64,000 nt of DNA, from contig CM059587.1 of assembly GCA_030407085.1 (NCBI GenBank), positions 38,619,501 to 38,683,500 on the forward strand, read 5' to 3'. This DNA comes from Trichopria drosophilae (taxonomy: Eukaryota > Arthropoda > Insecta > Hymenoptera > Diapriidae). Under the pieces are notes generated by a model. It was not told the DNA's origin. It was given only the letters and a program-made list of their open reading frames with translations, and ran no database searches. This document shows, piece by piece, positions 1-12,016 of the stretch. Numbering within the stretch: position 1 is the first letter of the stretch; every line of letters begins with the position of its first letter. Both the position numbers and the translations under genes were made by a program.

Positions 1-560
1 GTATAGAACATTTACTTTTTGAAATAATATTTATGTATATTCAATTCAAATGTACACTGTATATATATCATAAACATATGCAATATGGTGTCCTGGTAGC
101 ACCCACAACTTTTCAACAGAAAATTTTAGTAAATTGTATGTATGTATTACAAAACAAATCCTACACTGGGTTACAAAAATGTCGATGTTTGTTTATTTTA
201 AAATTATTATATTTATTGACGTTTAAGTGAACATAAATAAGAAGAGAGTCAACAAATGTTTCCATGAAGTCAGTTCCATTATAATCAAGGTTAAAGTATA
301 CAGAAATTGATTTTTTAGTACTTTTTGCAAAAGTGAAAACCCACTATCAATGGTGGTGGAACTTATTTTATCACGAACCTTATTATAATAGTTGAAAATG
401 GTTCTTCATAATCAGATTTTTTGTTAAGTAGTGACTTTAATGTTATTTTTTTTTTTTGTTTCTCAGTATACAACATGTATCTGTATAGACATTACTTCTT
501 CTGCAAGTCAAATACTGAATTAACATTTAATCCTTTCAGTCGCACATTTTTCTTTTCACT
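1..560. other. AT-rich non-coding stretch
   Basis: I see no gene, RNA or organised repeat here. Open frames are short, rich in Phe/Leu/Tyr codons and typical of chance in AT-rich DNA. The last ~20 bases lead into the first unit of the 121-bp repeat. Confidence 0.6.
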
Positions 561-561
561 G

Positions 562-1010
562 AATTTTGTTGAAACTCATTACTCGGAGGGTTTTGAGGTC
601 GTTGAATACGAATTTGATGTCAGTTTTTAAAAATTCAAAATGGCGGATCCAATATGGCGGACAAAAATAAAAAATCGACTGAATTCGCTTGAGAAAAGTT
701 ACTCAGAGGTTTTCTAGGTCACTGAATACGAATCTGATGTCAGATTTTGGAAATTCAAAATGGCGGACCCAATATGTCGGACAAAAAATTGAAAGTCTAC
801 TGTATTCGCTTGAAAAATGTTACTCGAGGGGTTTCGAATCCTCAAAATCTATTTTCATTTTCGTATTCAGTCACCTCAATAACCCCTGAGTAGTTTTTTT
901 TCAAGGGTATTCAGTCGATTTTCAATTTTTTGTCCGCTATATTGGATCCGCCATTATGGATTTTTAAAAACCAACATCTGATTCGTATTCAGCGACCTCA
1001 AAAACGTATA
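562..1010. repeat. ~121-bp tandem repeat with an inverted copy
   Basis: A unit containing 'gaatacgaatctgatgtcag' and then 'atggcggatccaatatggcg' recurs. The anchor 'ttcgctt' lies at 684 and again at 805, a 121-bp period, and a diverged earlier unit starts near 562. From about 860 to 1010 the same sequence runs in reverse complement, with 'ggatccgccattatgg' and 'attcgtattcagcgacctc'. The result is a head-to-tail array joined to an opposed copy. Short open frames (421-630, 689-889) come from the repeat and are not genes. Similar scraps such as 'tacgaatccgaaattca' near 1905 and 'gtcagtgacctcaaaaa' near 2595 suggest that decayed copies extend rightward. A second locus lies at 21341-21730. Confidence 0.8.
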
Positions 1011-3180
1011 AAAAATAAGTTTTCCGTATATGTTTGTACGGAATTATTTGTCACTAACGATTTAATAAAGAAAAATGGTTATTTTTTGGTATATTTTTGT
1101 TTATAATTAATTAAACTATAATATTTTAATATGTGTGATATCTTACATTCAACCAATAAATGTCTTAGCTATGTAGAAAATCAATCACAACTTAAAAAAC
1201 ATGAGAAACTGATTTTTAAATGTAAAAAAGGAGCGGATAAAACGTGGGTCTCTGAGAGAGCTACTGTGACGCAACGAGTTAATAATATCATATAAGTTTA
1301 AATTTGTAATCAACGAATCCAAAGTACCTTTAATAACAAACCTCACACAAATTAACCTCAAAAAATACATCGACCAATTGGACCCTCTATTTTGTATGTA
1401 AAAAATATCTTAAATGACACTACATTATAAATCAAAAACTTCAAATACTTCCAAGATAAAGTGTTAATAGAATTCAATTAATATTTAAAATTTAGTCGGA
1501 TATATTGCGCCCGCTATCTTTAAAATTTATTTTCACCTATCGATTCATAGTAAGCATCTCAAAAAACATTGGAGGGACTATCTAAACTTATCACTTATTT
1601 TTTTCTTTTGAGTTTATTGTGACTAAAAAAAAACACAGAAAAAGTGCTAAAAGAATAATTTTAGACACATTAACCTCGATTTTTATGAAACTGAGAATCA
1701 GATAAATGTAAGAATTTTAAAATAATCAACAACGACTTTTTTGTAATCCAGTGTTACCCTCTAATTCTCCCTTATAATATATTTTAATATTTTTTCTTAT
1801 GATATTACGTTATTCTGCAGAGGATAGTAATCTTTATACATATTTTGTTTCTCGCTAAATCGTTCCAAAACTGCGTCTATAATATATTTTTTGTGTCGCT
1901 AAATACGAATCCGAAATTCATTTAACTCGGTCACGTCGGATTTTTGACATAACTTCAAAAAACATAAAAAATCCAATAATTCGGACTAAAGGTAAAGAAT
2001 AATATGCAGTTGGAAGTCGCTGCTACATTTTCATTAAATTTTAGGGGCTGCTGAAACCTTATACGAAGTCCATTCTGCCTTCATAATATTCTACTTCGTC
2101 ATATTAAGTTCTTGACATAACATCAATAAGAAATTTAAAAATGTACCCTAAAATATGAAAATAAAGAAAAATTCTGGCTTGCACGGCATACATGTTTAAT
2201 GGATAGTCCTGGATATTATTGGAATGTATAGTGTATAGTTCTCGACAATACTGGACTGTGCTGGTCACCATTATGAAATAAAGGAAGATTGGATAAATTT
2301 TAAAATAAATTATAATTTTGAATGTTATACCCCATACAATTAAATGGCCATTTTACGCCCCATGAATTACATAGGAATTTTGCTGAATCAATATTTATAA
2401 AATGTGAAAGTCCAGGGCGATGAAAGAAAACTTACTCTAATATAAATATAAAGAAATCCTCCCTAATTTAGCGCGACAAAATATATAAAGATCCATAAAA
2501 AAGGCTTGACATTAGACTATCGTGTAAGTTCATGTCACCAAGTTCATGTAAAAGTCCAGAAGTGATGGAGTTGAATGTCCTTCGAATTCGGTGTCAGTGA
2601 CCTCAAAAATTTAAAGAATACATGGTATGACTGCCAGGCTAAAAATCTTTTAATTCAATCTTTAGAGTCGATTTGTAAATTTTGTGCACTACGCACGAGT
2701 GGTATCGTCTTTCGATCTACAATACGCTGATAGCATATCATTGTTAATTTTATTTATAAAAATTAAATTTAAAAGTTTTTCAAATACTGCTTAGTTTTAA
2801 TAGCAGTTACGAAATTGTCCTACAGTATTATCACTAATATTTCAAATTAATTAATAGAAATAAACAAAAATTCACCAGCTAATGTATTCCTGAAAAGGAC
2901 TTCATGAGATGAAAATGAAAGTAAAGCTAAACTATGCAAGTAGTAACTACCTGTCCACGTCAGACTCATAAGTTTTAAAAAGGTGTAATAGTGTGAACGT
3001 CCCTTGATTATATTCTATATTGATTATAATATTTCTTTCACATAATGAGCAATTTCTAATTTATACCTTGTTATTGAACATGTAATGTAGTTGTGAAATT
3101 ATTTGCAGGTTTAATTTAAAACTAATGATTCATCATTTCTGAAAAGTAGTAAAGTATTTTATCGCCCTTTTAACTTATGC
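1011..3180. other. AT-rich non-coding stretch with decayed repeat scraps
   Basis: No convincing coding frame. It carries possible decayed fragments of the 121-bp repeat (near 1905 and 2595) and a short tract resembling the 17.5-kb minisatellite (2201-2265). Otherwise I see nothing. Confidence 0.5.
2201..2265. repeat. Fragment of 'tactgga' minisatellite-like sequence
   Basis: The stretch repeats ggata/ggaatgta/tactggactg words, like the long degenerate minisatellite at 17490-17980. It is too short to set a period and could be an isolated remnant. Confidence 0.35.
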
Positions 3181-4200
3181 CGAAGCCAACTGCAGTAAAA
3201 CTCGCTTAATCAAAGAGAACGGAAAAAGGTCTTATAAAAGAACTAGCCGCGTGAAATACGGGGAACTTAGTTAATTATCGAAATAGTCGAGACATTTTCA
3301 GAAAAGACTTTTGTCTTCGCGAAATACGCCTGATTTCGTTTTATCGTGTGAAACTGGTTATTATACGAGCTCCAGGTCGGCGAGCTGACGTGACGGTACG
3401 TATGAAGGAGCAAAGAAAGCTCGCCAAGCCCTGAGGTGACGTTCTCTCAAAAGAGCTTTTCGCTTTGTCCCCTTAGCAGCGCAGGACGAGGTTCGGCTTT
3501 TACTACTTTCATTACGTTTTATCGTCACTTGGTTTAAGAGCGTGCGCGTCTATTTTTTAATTCACCGTGGATCGAGCAGCACGTCTCGGCGACCCTGAGT
3601 CTCGCACGACTATATTAAGCTCGTAATTTTCCCAAAGTGAAATATAAGAGGTTCGTTTGCACCGTAAGGAAGTGGGATATCTGCGCTGTAAAAATGCTCC
3701 TTGGCAATTAATAACCGGTAGTGATGGAACGAACGATGCAAACTTTAATAATGACGAAATTGTGTCCGAGAATTGAAATATTTGTGAGTACCTATCTATT
3801 ATTAACATTCAAACTCTATTGTAGAATCCTATGTATCCACAATTAACATAACCGTCAGGCCGACCGAATAAATTAACATCTCTGAAGATCTTCTTGATTT
3901 GTTATAATACCTATTATATATATTAATTCATATTTGTCAGCTTCTCAGGAAGTTAGAAAATTCCATTCACTAATGTAAAGAGAAGCCCAAGATTCCATCC
4001 GTGCAATGTTACCTGCCAGTGAGCTCATCGCTCAAGCTTTCGACCCAACGACCTTATTAGACAACCCTGATTTGTGCGATCGGCGAACGCGCGGAATTCT
4101 TGAACGAGCGCGCGAGAATTTGTGTATCCAGACAGCCAACTCACGAAAACGTTTTTTTCCTACAGAAGATTCATGACGGTGTAGGATGGACCCTCTCCAA
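3181..4200. other. CpG-richer block, no gene recognised
   Basis: Base composition shifts to many CpG and GC-rich words (gccgcgtgaaatacgggg; gtcggcgagctgacgtgacg; gcgcgcgagaattt). Small minus-strand frames exist (3557-3808), but they resemble no family I know. It could be conserved regulatory DNA, a first exon or simply a compositional island. Confidence 0.3.
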
Positions 4201-4530
4201 ACTACTTCGTCTTTGTACGATTTTTCTTACTTAAAGCCTCTCTTTTGTCTTAAACTCGGTGAATTAGGGAACAATCGATTTTCCCCAGAAACTTAAATTA
4301 TGTCTTTAATGAGCATGGCGGAAGTTATTCTAGGGTGATTTGCATTTCTGAACCAAAGTAACCTTCGAGGATATTTCTTTATTTTATAGCCAATTCGGTC
4401 ACGTCAATATAATCAGACCCCATGAATACAGGAGTCCAATAGATAAATCATCCTATGTGCAATGCTTAAGAGACAAAAAAAGGTAATAACTGGATATCCA
4501 ATGTCTACTGGTACATTCTGCGGATAACAT

Positions 4531-4929
4531 ATGATAGTGAACCTCTGGATGTTCTTGGAATGTCCTTTATTACATCTGAACCAATCTAGAGCTAAAAATA
4601 ATTTCGAAGAAGTGGAATTATCTCCCGCTTTAATGACTTTTTTAGCCTATTCACGGGTCGGCTCTCTGGTGGAAAAGGCCGGATTAACTGACACATTACA
4701 AGACAATACCACACAATATATAAGATACGATACAAAACATCACCCACCCAGCATCAGTTCCGCAATACTGGGGTTCGCTTATGAACCACCTTATCAATAC
4801 CACCAAATACCACCTTTCCATGTATGGATCTCCAACCAGAATGGTTTATTTGAAAGAGTTACTGTGCATTACGTCGATCGCAGAGCTTTACTGAAGGTTA
4901 TTCCTCTCCAGTTATACAAATTAATTTGA
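4531..4929 (+). CDS. Unrecognised 132-codon ORF
   Basis: This is an open frame from ATG to TGA, preceded two codons upstream by an in-frame TAA, so the start cannot move. The middle has a Pro/Tyr/His-rich patch (AYEPPYQYHQIPPFHVW) and mixed charged and hydrophobic segments. There is no signal peptide, membrane segment or motif I can name. Its composition is less AT-biased than its flanks, which is the only argument for coding. It could be an orphan single-exon gene, an exon, a relic of a mobile element or chance. A 132-codon frame is not rare enough in 64 kb to be convincing alone. Confidence 0.2.
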   Translation: MIVNLWMFLECPLLHLNQSRAKNNFEEVELSPALMTFLAYSRVGSLVEKAGLTDTLQDNTTQYIRYDTKHHPPSISSAILGFAYEPPYQYHQIPPFHVWISNQNGLFERVTVHYVDRRALLKVIPLQLYKLI

Positions 4930-5478
4930 AGGGATTCATCAAAAGTTTGCCCTAAACCTTTTAACGAAAAAAGTCAAATTCCAGCTTCCATTTTAATTTT
5001 CAGCGAAAAAGCCATTATACTTAGACATCCAAGATGATTTTGCTGATAATAAAATGATGATTCTTTCATTACGTGTAAAAATGTAGCACATTAAGTTTGT
5101 TAGCGGCCGAATTATAGATCCGTATTTTGTTAATGTCCTAAAATGTTTTAGTTGTTCAATGCCCTTCTAATCATTTCTTCATCTTTTCAATTCCGTATCT
5201 TTCCTATAGTATGCCCAAGTTTGGTTCCATCTAAGGTAGAGAGATGCTGAAGAAGGGAAAGTGCTGCACATCGACTCATTTGTTCTGTTATGCTCCTTTC
5301 AATCCTATTCTATTATTAATTATGCCGCACATGATTAATTTCTCGATCCTGATTCTGCCCACTGTTGCATGATCTTTGAATACACTTGTACTCTATACGA
5401 TATATTTGTGCTATTTGGGATTGTCTAACTCATATTGTTACAGTCGTTTTAAATACCAGGTTGGTCACATTTACTTTG
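4930..5478. other. Non-coding stretch
   Basis: I see no gene, tandem repeat or hairpin of note. Confidence 0.5.
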
Positions 5479-6150
5479 TCAATGCTGCATTACGTAATAT
5501 ACAGTTTTGACTATTTGGTAGTGTCCAAGTAGCCAAAAGTAACATAAGGCCTGATCATGCATTTGTAAAAGCAACAACGTTACAACAGGGCTATTACGGT
5601 TAATGGTTCGAATAAAAAAATCAGGTCTTTGTAATTTACAGGTCTGTCTATTGAACATTTCGGTGCCGACTTCGCCGCAACTAGTCTGTTTTGATCCTGA
5701 CGAACAACCGCAGGTTCGGATAGGGTTGCATGCTACAATGACGTCCATTGCGCTTTGATGAAATGAAATATTCACATTATTCGTACGGAAGAGTACAACG
5801 GATGACATTTCATTATTTCGAACGATTGACACGATCAGAAGCAGCGAGCCGGGCGAAAAGAGCTATCCGGAATTGTCCGCAAAATCTGGATAAAAGGTTT
5901 CTCGTAAATAGCGTAGTGCAGCGACCACCCCGGGAATTTGGTGCACGCCGCAGGAGAAAGGGCTGGTGGCGAGTGAAGTTACCCCACATTCCACAGTTGT
6001 GGTGCGAAACATTAGGGAAATGTTTCCACGTGCAAATTCGCGTTGGTCGCTTTTTGATATCGTTCGCTCGATTGCGCAACTGTACTCGACGGAGGTACCG
6101 CTGCGATTGATGGCCACGCATATAGTCGAATAACCGCTGCGCGGTCTTTT
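5479..6150. other. Block open on both strands; no gene assigned
   Basis: Overlapping frames lie on both strands (minus 5479-5832 and 5813-6121; plus 5748-6110). They are open because the block is GC- and CpG-rich and poor in stop trinucleotides. The plus frame is Arg-rich (RRRRKGWWR). The minus frame 5479-5832 has a Cys-rich patch (CNPIRTCGCSSGSKQTSCG), but the spacing fits no zinc-finger class I recognise. With competing frames and no homology visible, I assign no gene. A regulatory island or an exon is possible. Confidence 0.25.
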
Positions 6151-6489
6151 CCGCTACGGTAGTTTGAATACTGGAGTTGTTTAAAATGACATGTTTAAAT
6201 TGTTACAATGGAAACCGCCGACGTGCGCGTATTGATCGCTTTATTTGGGACCCGTCTATTTGTTCGCAGTTGAAATTGATCGAAGCTCCATACTGTTTCC
6301 ATTTTCTCAGGACTACCAGTGGACGTCAATTTAATTGAAGCTTTTGAATTTTAGATTCACATTTGATCCAGGGGATGAAGTAACTAATGGTCTCTTTGCA
6401 TCTCCATTAGGAACACGTGTTTTGGAACACGTTAATGGTCGATTAAATATGCGGTAAATATCCTGCTATTATCATATATTTCTTTGGTA

Positions 6490-6833
6490 CAGGACGTTTT
6501 GCGCCGGACGTTTTGCGCCGCCGTTTTGTAGCCTAACCTGTAACCAGTCACAATTTTATGTCCAACTCGCATCGTGTTCCCGGGAGGGGGGGGCGGTATA
6601 AGAATCATAAAAATCATAGGACAGGTTGGGGAGGGTTAAAATTGATTTTGGGAAGATTAGATGATACTCGCTAGTCCGTGGTATAAAGAATGCAAGATGA
6701 AACGTTCCAAGTTGTAGACGTCATAATGGAGGGATGTTCGGTAATACAGAGGGATGCTCGGACCTCATTATTCCCAGGACAGAAATTTGAGCCAAAACAG
6801 CGGCGCCAAAGCATCCGGAGCCAAAACGCCCTG
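6490..6833. mobile_element. 344-bp non-autonomous element with ~40-bp terminal inverted repeats
   Basis: The left end (caggacgttttgcgccgga, then a second cgttttgcgcc and cgccgttttg) matches the reverse complement of the right end (cagggcgttttggctccgg, then gctttggcgcc and cgctgttttgg). Each arm holds an internal repeat of the GCGCC/CGTTTTG motif. The interior (gttggggagggttaaaa and a ggaggggggggcgg run) has no coding potential. The duplicated target site is unclear. This looks like a MITE-type DNA transposon; I cannot name the superfamily. Confidence 0.6.
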
Positions 6834-6839
6834 CTCCCA

Positions 6840-9800
6840 TATTTCTTACATCTGATATTTTTAGGCAGTCATCGAAAATTAGATATAATAAGAATTTTAG
6901 GGTAATTGATTCAAGGGATAATGCAGGATTCCATGAAGCAAGATTTAATTAGACGTTTCCTATACGACGATGTATTTTTCGCCGGGAAATTTAGTATCGA
7001 TTCTATTTGTAATCATTTTTACAAATTACATAGATTTACAATGTTTGGAACTACGTCGATTCGGTAATACTGGAAATACTATTGTTTAGGGGAATTGACT
7101 CGACGATCTTTCCCAGTGATTCATCGCACATTGTTCGACTCTCGTCATTTCCAGATATTGTAGCATAAATAATGATACTAAATCGCGATAATTCGTTAGC
7201 TTTATTGTAAATGCTCAATTTAATGGTAAAATTAATCTCGAAGAATGCAGAAACAGGTAATTGCCGGTTATTGCCGGTTATCAAAAGATTCGCATACCAG
7301 CTGAAAAGGTCCGCTCGATTTAAGTTATTCCGTGAATTGCCGTAGCACAATTCCGATCCGACGAAAAGAGAAACTGGTATTAAACAAATTTCCATCAACG
7401 ACGTATTTCTGTTCTCATTATTCTACGTCTGGATTTCCCCAAAGTCGCCCAAGTTTTAATTAAAAGTTTCAGATTATTCCACTTGTTTCAGAGTGTGGAG
7501 TGGCGCAAACTCAAGACGCTGGGATTTTACTTGCGGATGCGAAGAGAAACGAGCCGAGGAAAAGAAATCGAGAAAGTGACGCAGTTCCGATTTCGCGAGA
7601 TCTCTGAATCCTTTGAAGAGTCTGAAACTATATTTGAAGCCCGATTGAATAATCTTGGTGCCGAATTTCCCCTGCAAAAATATTCGTGGAAACTTTCGAC
7701 GTGTTCGACAAACTGACGGAAAATGGACAGGTGTTTTCATAAATATAAAAGAAATGGTTTCACTCTAATTTCTTTTTTTTTCTTTTTTTTAAACTTAATT
7801 AATGCACGGATTCGGAATATAAAGTATTTTCTGCGGTACCTTGACATATTTATGCTGTATCAGCAATTTGGTGGTAAAATTTATTACCGTTATTCAACTG
7901 ACGATTCTTTAGCAGTCCACGCTGCCCATACGAAAATAGGGTTCATTACCACGATTCATGCCGTTTTTCGCGTAATAAGTAATAAAGCGGAGTTTAAACG
8001 CATTGCCGGTACGGTCCACGAATTGGAAAGCCATCGAGTTACACGCCTGGAAACGTTTGTTCTGCAAAATGAAACAAAGCCGTTACAACCAATGAGTACT
8101 GAGTTCCCGACCAACGCCGCCGGAGGGAAACGCTATACAACACTCGCTGCAAGACCGAAAAGCAAAACGGAATGACCGGGACAAAGCGAAAAAGTGGCAG
8201 TAAATTAAAATCGTTTCTCGATCAGTAACGAAAACATTTCCCCGTGGGAAAAGAGCAAAAGAGGAGTTTTTTTACGCTTTATTTGTCCGTTTCTCCGCCA
8301 TATTTTTCGCAGCGGGCCGCTAGCTGCAACACGCATTTTACACACCCGTTGGAACTTGAACTCCCGCGTTGATAACCGGCTGCTGAATAAATTTCTCGCT
8401 GGAATAGTTTCCAAGTTCGCCAAGGAGTTTAAGCGGGAGCCGAGAGACGAGTCGAAGGAAACGTAAACGCTCCGCGAACGCAATCGTCGGAGTGACGTAA
8501 AATTAGATAATGTACCAGCACTCTGTCGCCTCTCTTCGTCCGCTTACATGCACCCGCGTATTTGCTGAGTTGTACACTGTGGGAACGTGGAACGAGGAAC
8601 GCAGACGAGATGTCAAGAGGACCCGAAAATTCGGCGGAGCTTAATGTCGCGAAAAGCCGAAGCGCAAGATGACGATAAAGCGAATGTATTAATGGAATTT
8701 TACCATCCATGATGTAGCAGAAAATATGAAATTTATTAAACTGGCGTGAAAAGATTGCATCGAGCTAGAATAAGATATGTTTTAAAGAGATGTTGGAATC
8801 TATCTAACAAAGCGCAGCAATGGATGCTTCAAACTTATTGAAAGTCGGTCAAAAAGACACAAGAATGAAAGTACAATGAAATCCGACATCAGTAAAGGTT
8901 CATATTCTATTCTGTAGGATCAATAAATAAATAGACCAACCAAAACAAGCTTTGTTTATGTCACTCTCCACATATGTAGTACCCATAATATTGTCCTAAG
9001 AATGCAGTAACTAACTTGAATTCCTTTAAGTTCCCGGTATAGGTTACTTGAGAATTCAGATGCTGTCAAATCTGATGTAGGATCGTAGAGAAATGATTAA
9101 AATAACATATGAAGAAAAGCGATACATGAACTTTAAGGTGTCGATACTTGATCTTCCACTTGCTAGTTCTTCTTTAATGAGTCCATTTTTAGCTTGTGAC
9201 GAAACAAAAATCGCAATTGCGATCACGTGCACCTGATATCAAATTATCCAGTTATCGGGCAACGTGCGCCAAGTAAAAATACGAGGGTGTCCAGATTTTC
9301 CACGTGGCAATGGGTCCAGGGTCAGCGGCAGCGGAGAACACTCGAAAGAAAATACACGAGGAGTTGATAGGATCCTACACCTCTTTGGACCTGAAAGTCG
9401 GACTCGGACACTAAATCACGACCAAGTTCGTGTGGAATTATAGAAAGTTTTCCTTGGATGTATATAGGTGCTGCAATGTGTGAGTATCAGTATACCGTGA
9501 AATCCAGGAGAAGCACGACATGTGTGTAGTATCGGCATACTGTGCTTAGGATACCTCCCTCTATGTCTGCATTTAAATATCTGCTAGGAAATGTTATTCC
9601 GAAATCCTTCCCGAAAATTTCTGGCAAAGTCGCTGCATAATATCTCCAGAGTTTCCATAAATTTTCTGCATTCAATACTAATACTCGGTTCTTCCTTGCC
9701 GATGATGTAACTGATATCTCCGATTTCGCGTCTTATTCTATGCATGCGGTGAATTTCCAACTTCTGGATTTCACTTCTGCTCTTATTCTCTTCGTAATAG

Positions 9801-11080
9801 TTTATGTTTTCTTCGGCTATATAAAAATCAAACGCACTTGACGTAACTCGTGCAATGCCTCATTGGACAATATTGCTCTGACTTCTGTCTAGACATCTCG
9901 TTGGAAATATCTGTGACAAGGGTGTGAACGACACGTGTGAAATACATTTAGTCAGAAAAAAATTTATTTTTAGTAGGATTTCGAGGAAGGAGGACGAAAT
10001 TTACGAATTAATTATTCCTACTTGAGTAGTAAAATAAGTAATAAGGTGTCATTCATTATAAATATATCTCTGTAGCTTAATCCATCATACCCTAGGATAA
10101 TATAAAACGCCGATAAGACAATTCGACACCTTACGTTCCCAGAGACTACGTAATAAATTTAACGACAGCGGGTCTGGGGCTCTCGAGTAAAATATTCGCC
10201 AATTCATTTCGGCCCCGCACACATAATTAAAGCACCATGTGTGCTGGAGCTCCTTCATAAATTCTTGGGATCAGCAATAATGTCGGGGACTTGGCCGGGA
10301 GACGACGATGGCGTCGTAGACGACGACGACATTGGTCTTGGTGCGAGGGTGCCTACAATTCGTCGAGCTTCCAGTGAAGAACGGTCTGGCATCAAGTCGC
10401 AAGAAATTATGCGAATGTTCTCGCTTCCCGCGAGGGCCCGAAATCGGAGCCAGAAAGCAGAATCTGAGCCAACCTAAGGTGTCTAGACTTGGCTAAGGTC
10501 CTCGCCACGCATGCCGTTCGTATTCGAACCGATTTTCGAGGATCCGTTTTACAAAAAAATCACTGCCAAGGGTCTGTGAATTTACATTGGTAATGTATAC
10601 CACCTCTAAGGGAATGTACCTTCACCTTCGAATGAAAAGGGAATGATTAGTGAAATATGCGATTTATAAAGAATCTTGGTTTTCAGATCCGTTCACGCCT
10701 ATTAGTTAAATTTTTAAATGTTATTTTGGGGGCGATACTCTTCTAGACGTTATTCATTCAGGACGCAAGGATTGAGTGTACAACACGTTTACTCGTTCGT
10801 TCAGAAAGCCCGACCCGTTACGATCGATACGGCGCAACAATCTCTCAACGTGCGCTTAACACGGAAAAGGAGGGAAATTACTGGGTTTAAAGCATCGTTG
10901 CTCTTGAAGAGCTATAGTTGAGTACAGATCCACAACTTTGAAATAATTTCACTATCATTACAAAACTTCAAAACTATTAAATTCATCGTTATTTGAGTAT
11001 GGAAATATAATTTCTAACTGGTATTCATTAATTTAAAATTATTTGTTTCTTTTGGGTTACAACTCATTTCAAAGTACACT
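6840..11080. other. Mixed non-coding DNA with CpG-richer islands
   Basis: Stretches near 7470-8660 and 10140-10560 are richer in CpG and hold several overlapping open frames (for example plus 7723-8175, 150 codons, with a Phe/Leu-rich start). None matches a family I recognise, and opposing frames overlap them. 7256-7280 holds a small duplication of 'attgccggtt'. The 10305-10335 run of gac/gtc words is a short trinucleotide-like tract (gacgacgatggcgtcgtaga). No gene is assigned. Confidence 0.35.
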
Positions 11081-11082
11081 TA

Positions 11083-11455
11083 TACATATGGCACATTCCG
11101 TGCAAAAAGAGCCACTTTTTGACGTATTTTTTAATTTTTATATTCATCACATGTTGTCATTCAGGCATATAAATGTTGACTTTTGGCGGATACAAACAAT
11201 TTTTAATCCTTCATAACAAATTTTTAATGCATTTTTTCAGTATTGCTTTTTGTTAATACGGGTAGTCAGACAAAAATTTTGTTAAACATAGATTTTGTTG
11301 TTTTTTTTTCGGGCTTTCTCTTGAAAATATTTATTTTTAATTATACGTTGATTATCTTGGTGAAAAAAACGTTTTGAAAATTTCAAGTTTATTTTAACTC
11401 ATTTGGCCGTTCAAGTGGAAGCTCAAAAAAATTACAGAAAATTATCATAACTTAC
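11083..11455 (+). repeat. Left inverted arm of the fold-back element
   Basis: Pairs with 12017-12412 along its whole length. The right arm carries a short extra segment near 12225-12265 (a duplicated 'gttaatttttt'-like word) that is absent here, so the arms have diverged since insertion. Confidence 0.85.
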
Positions 11456-11536
11456 GAAGAAAGTGATGATATTGAAAAAAACATGGGATAAAAAGTTTGA
11501 TGCATTAAAAATTGCTTTAAAAACAACTGTCGCAAA

Positions 11537-11584
11537 AGAAGGCCCTTGAATAGTACGTAGACGCCTATACGTCAGGGGCCTTCT
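11537..11584. other. Short hairpin inside the fold-back element
   Basis: AGAAGGCCC (11537-11545) pairs exactly with GGGCCTTCT (11576-11584) around a 30-base loop that itself holds GTACGTAGACG / CTATACGTC. It is a single-copy structure between the left arm and the 48-bp array. Confidence 0.6.
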
Positions 11585-11759
11585 GCATGCAAAATTTAAC
11601 TATGCATAACTTCGTCAATTATTATCGTACGGGAACGATTTTTTTTCATTTTAAACGAATTTCAATGCTCCTTAACATAAGGCTATGTACGTAGCTGTAT
11701 TCAGATTATTCAATTAGGAAAAACTTGAAAACATCTCGGAAGTAAATTTCTGCTTTGAT

Positions 11760-11951
11760 GATGTAATTTTCGGTATTCTTATTAATATAGTGAAATATAC
11801 ATGTACGGATGTAATTTTCGGTATTTTTATTAATATAGTGAAATATACATGTACGGATGTAATTTTCGGTATTTTTATTAATATAGTGAAATATACATGT
11901 ACGGATGTAATTTTCGGTATTTTTATTAATATAGTGAAATATACATGTACG
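11760..11951 (+). repeat. Four 48-bp tandem units, nearly identical
   Basis: Exactly four units start at 11760, 11808, 11856 and 11904. Each begins gatgtaattttcggtatt and ends atatacatgtacg. The only difference I see is one C/T change in the first unit. The array is far more uniform than the flanking arms, so it amplified or homogenised more recently than the element inserted. There are no spacers, so it is not CRISPR-like. Confidence 0.95.
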
Positions 11952-12016
11952 TTTTAATTCAATATTAATACATAACGCAAATGATAGTATAACTTAAGTG
12001 ATAATCAGACAAAATT

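Noticed and set aside
5748..6121. Overlapping 120- and 102-codon frames on opposite strands
   Set aside because: Mutually exclusive frames with Arg-rich composition caused by CpG content. Neither has recognisable homology.
7723..8175. 150-codon plus-strand frame
   Set aside because: It starts in a poly-T tract (Phe run), has no domain, and DNA on both sides is equally open on several frames. Treated as compositional.
9690..9720. FLADDVTD in plus-strand translation, resembling an RT F/YADD motif
   Set aside because: No other RT block precedes or follows in the correct order, unlike 40400-40730. Four matching residues are expected by chance in 64 kb.
11760..11951. CRISPR-like array of 48-bp repeats
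   Set aside because: Units abut directly with no spacers, and the context is eukaryotic. It is a plain tandem repeat in a fold-back element.
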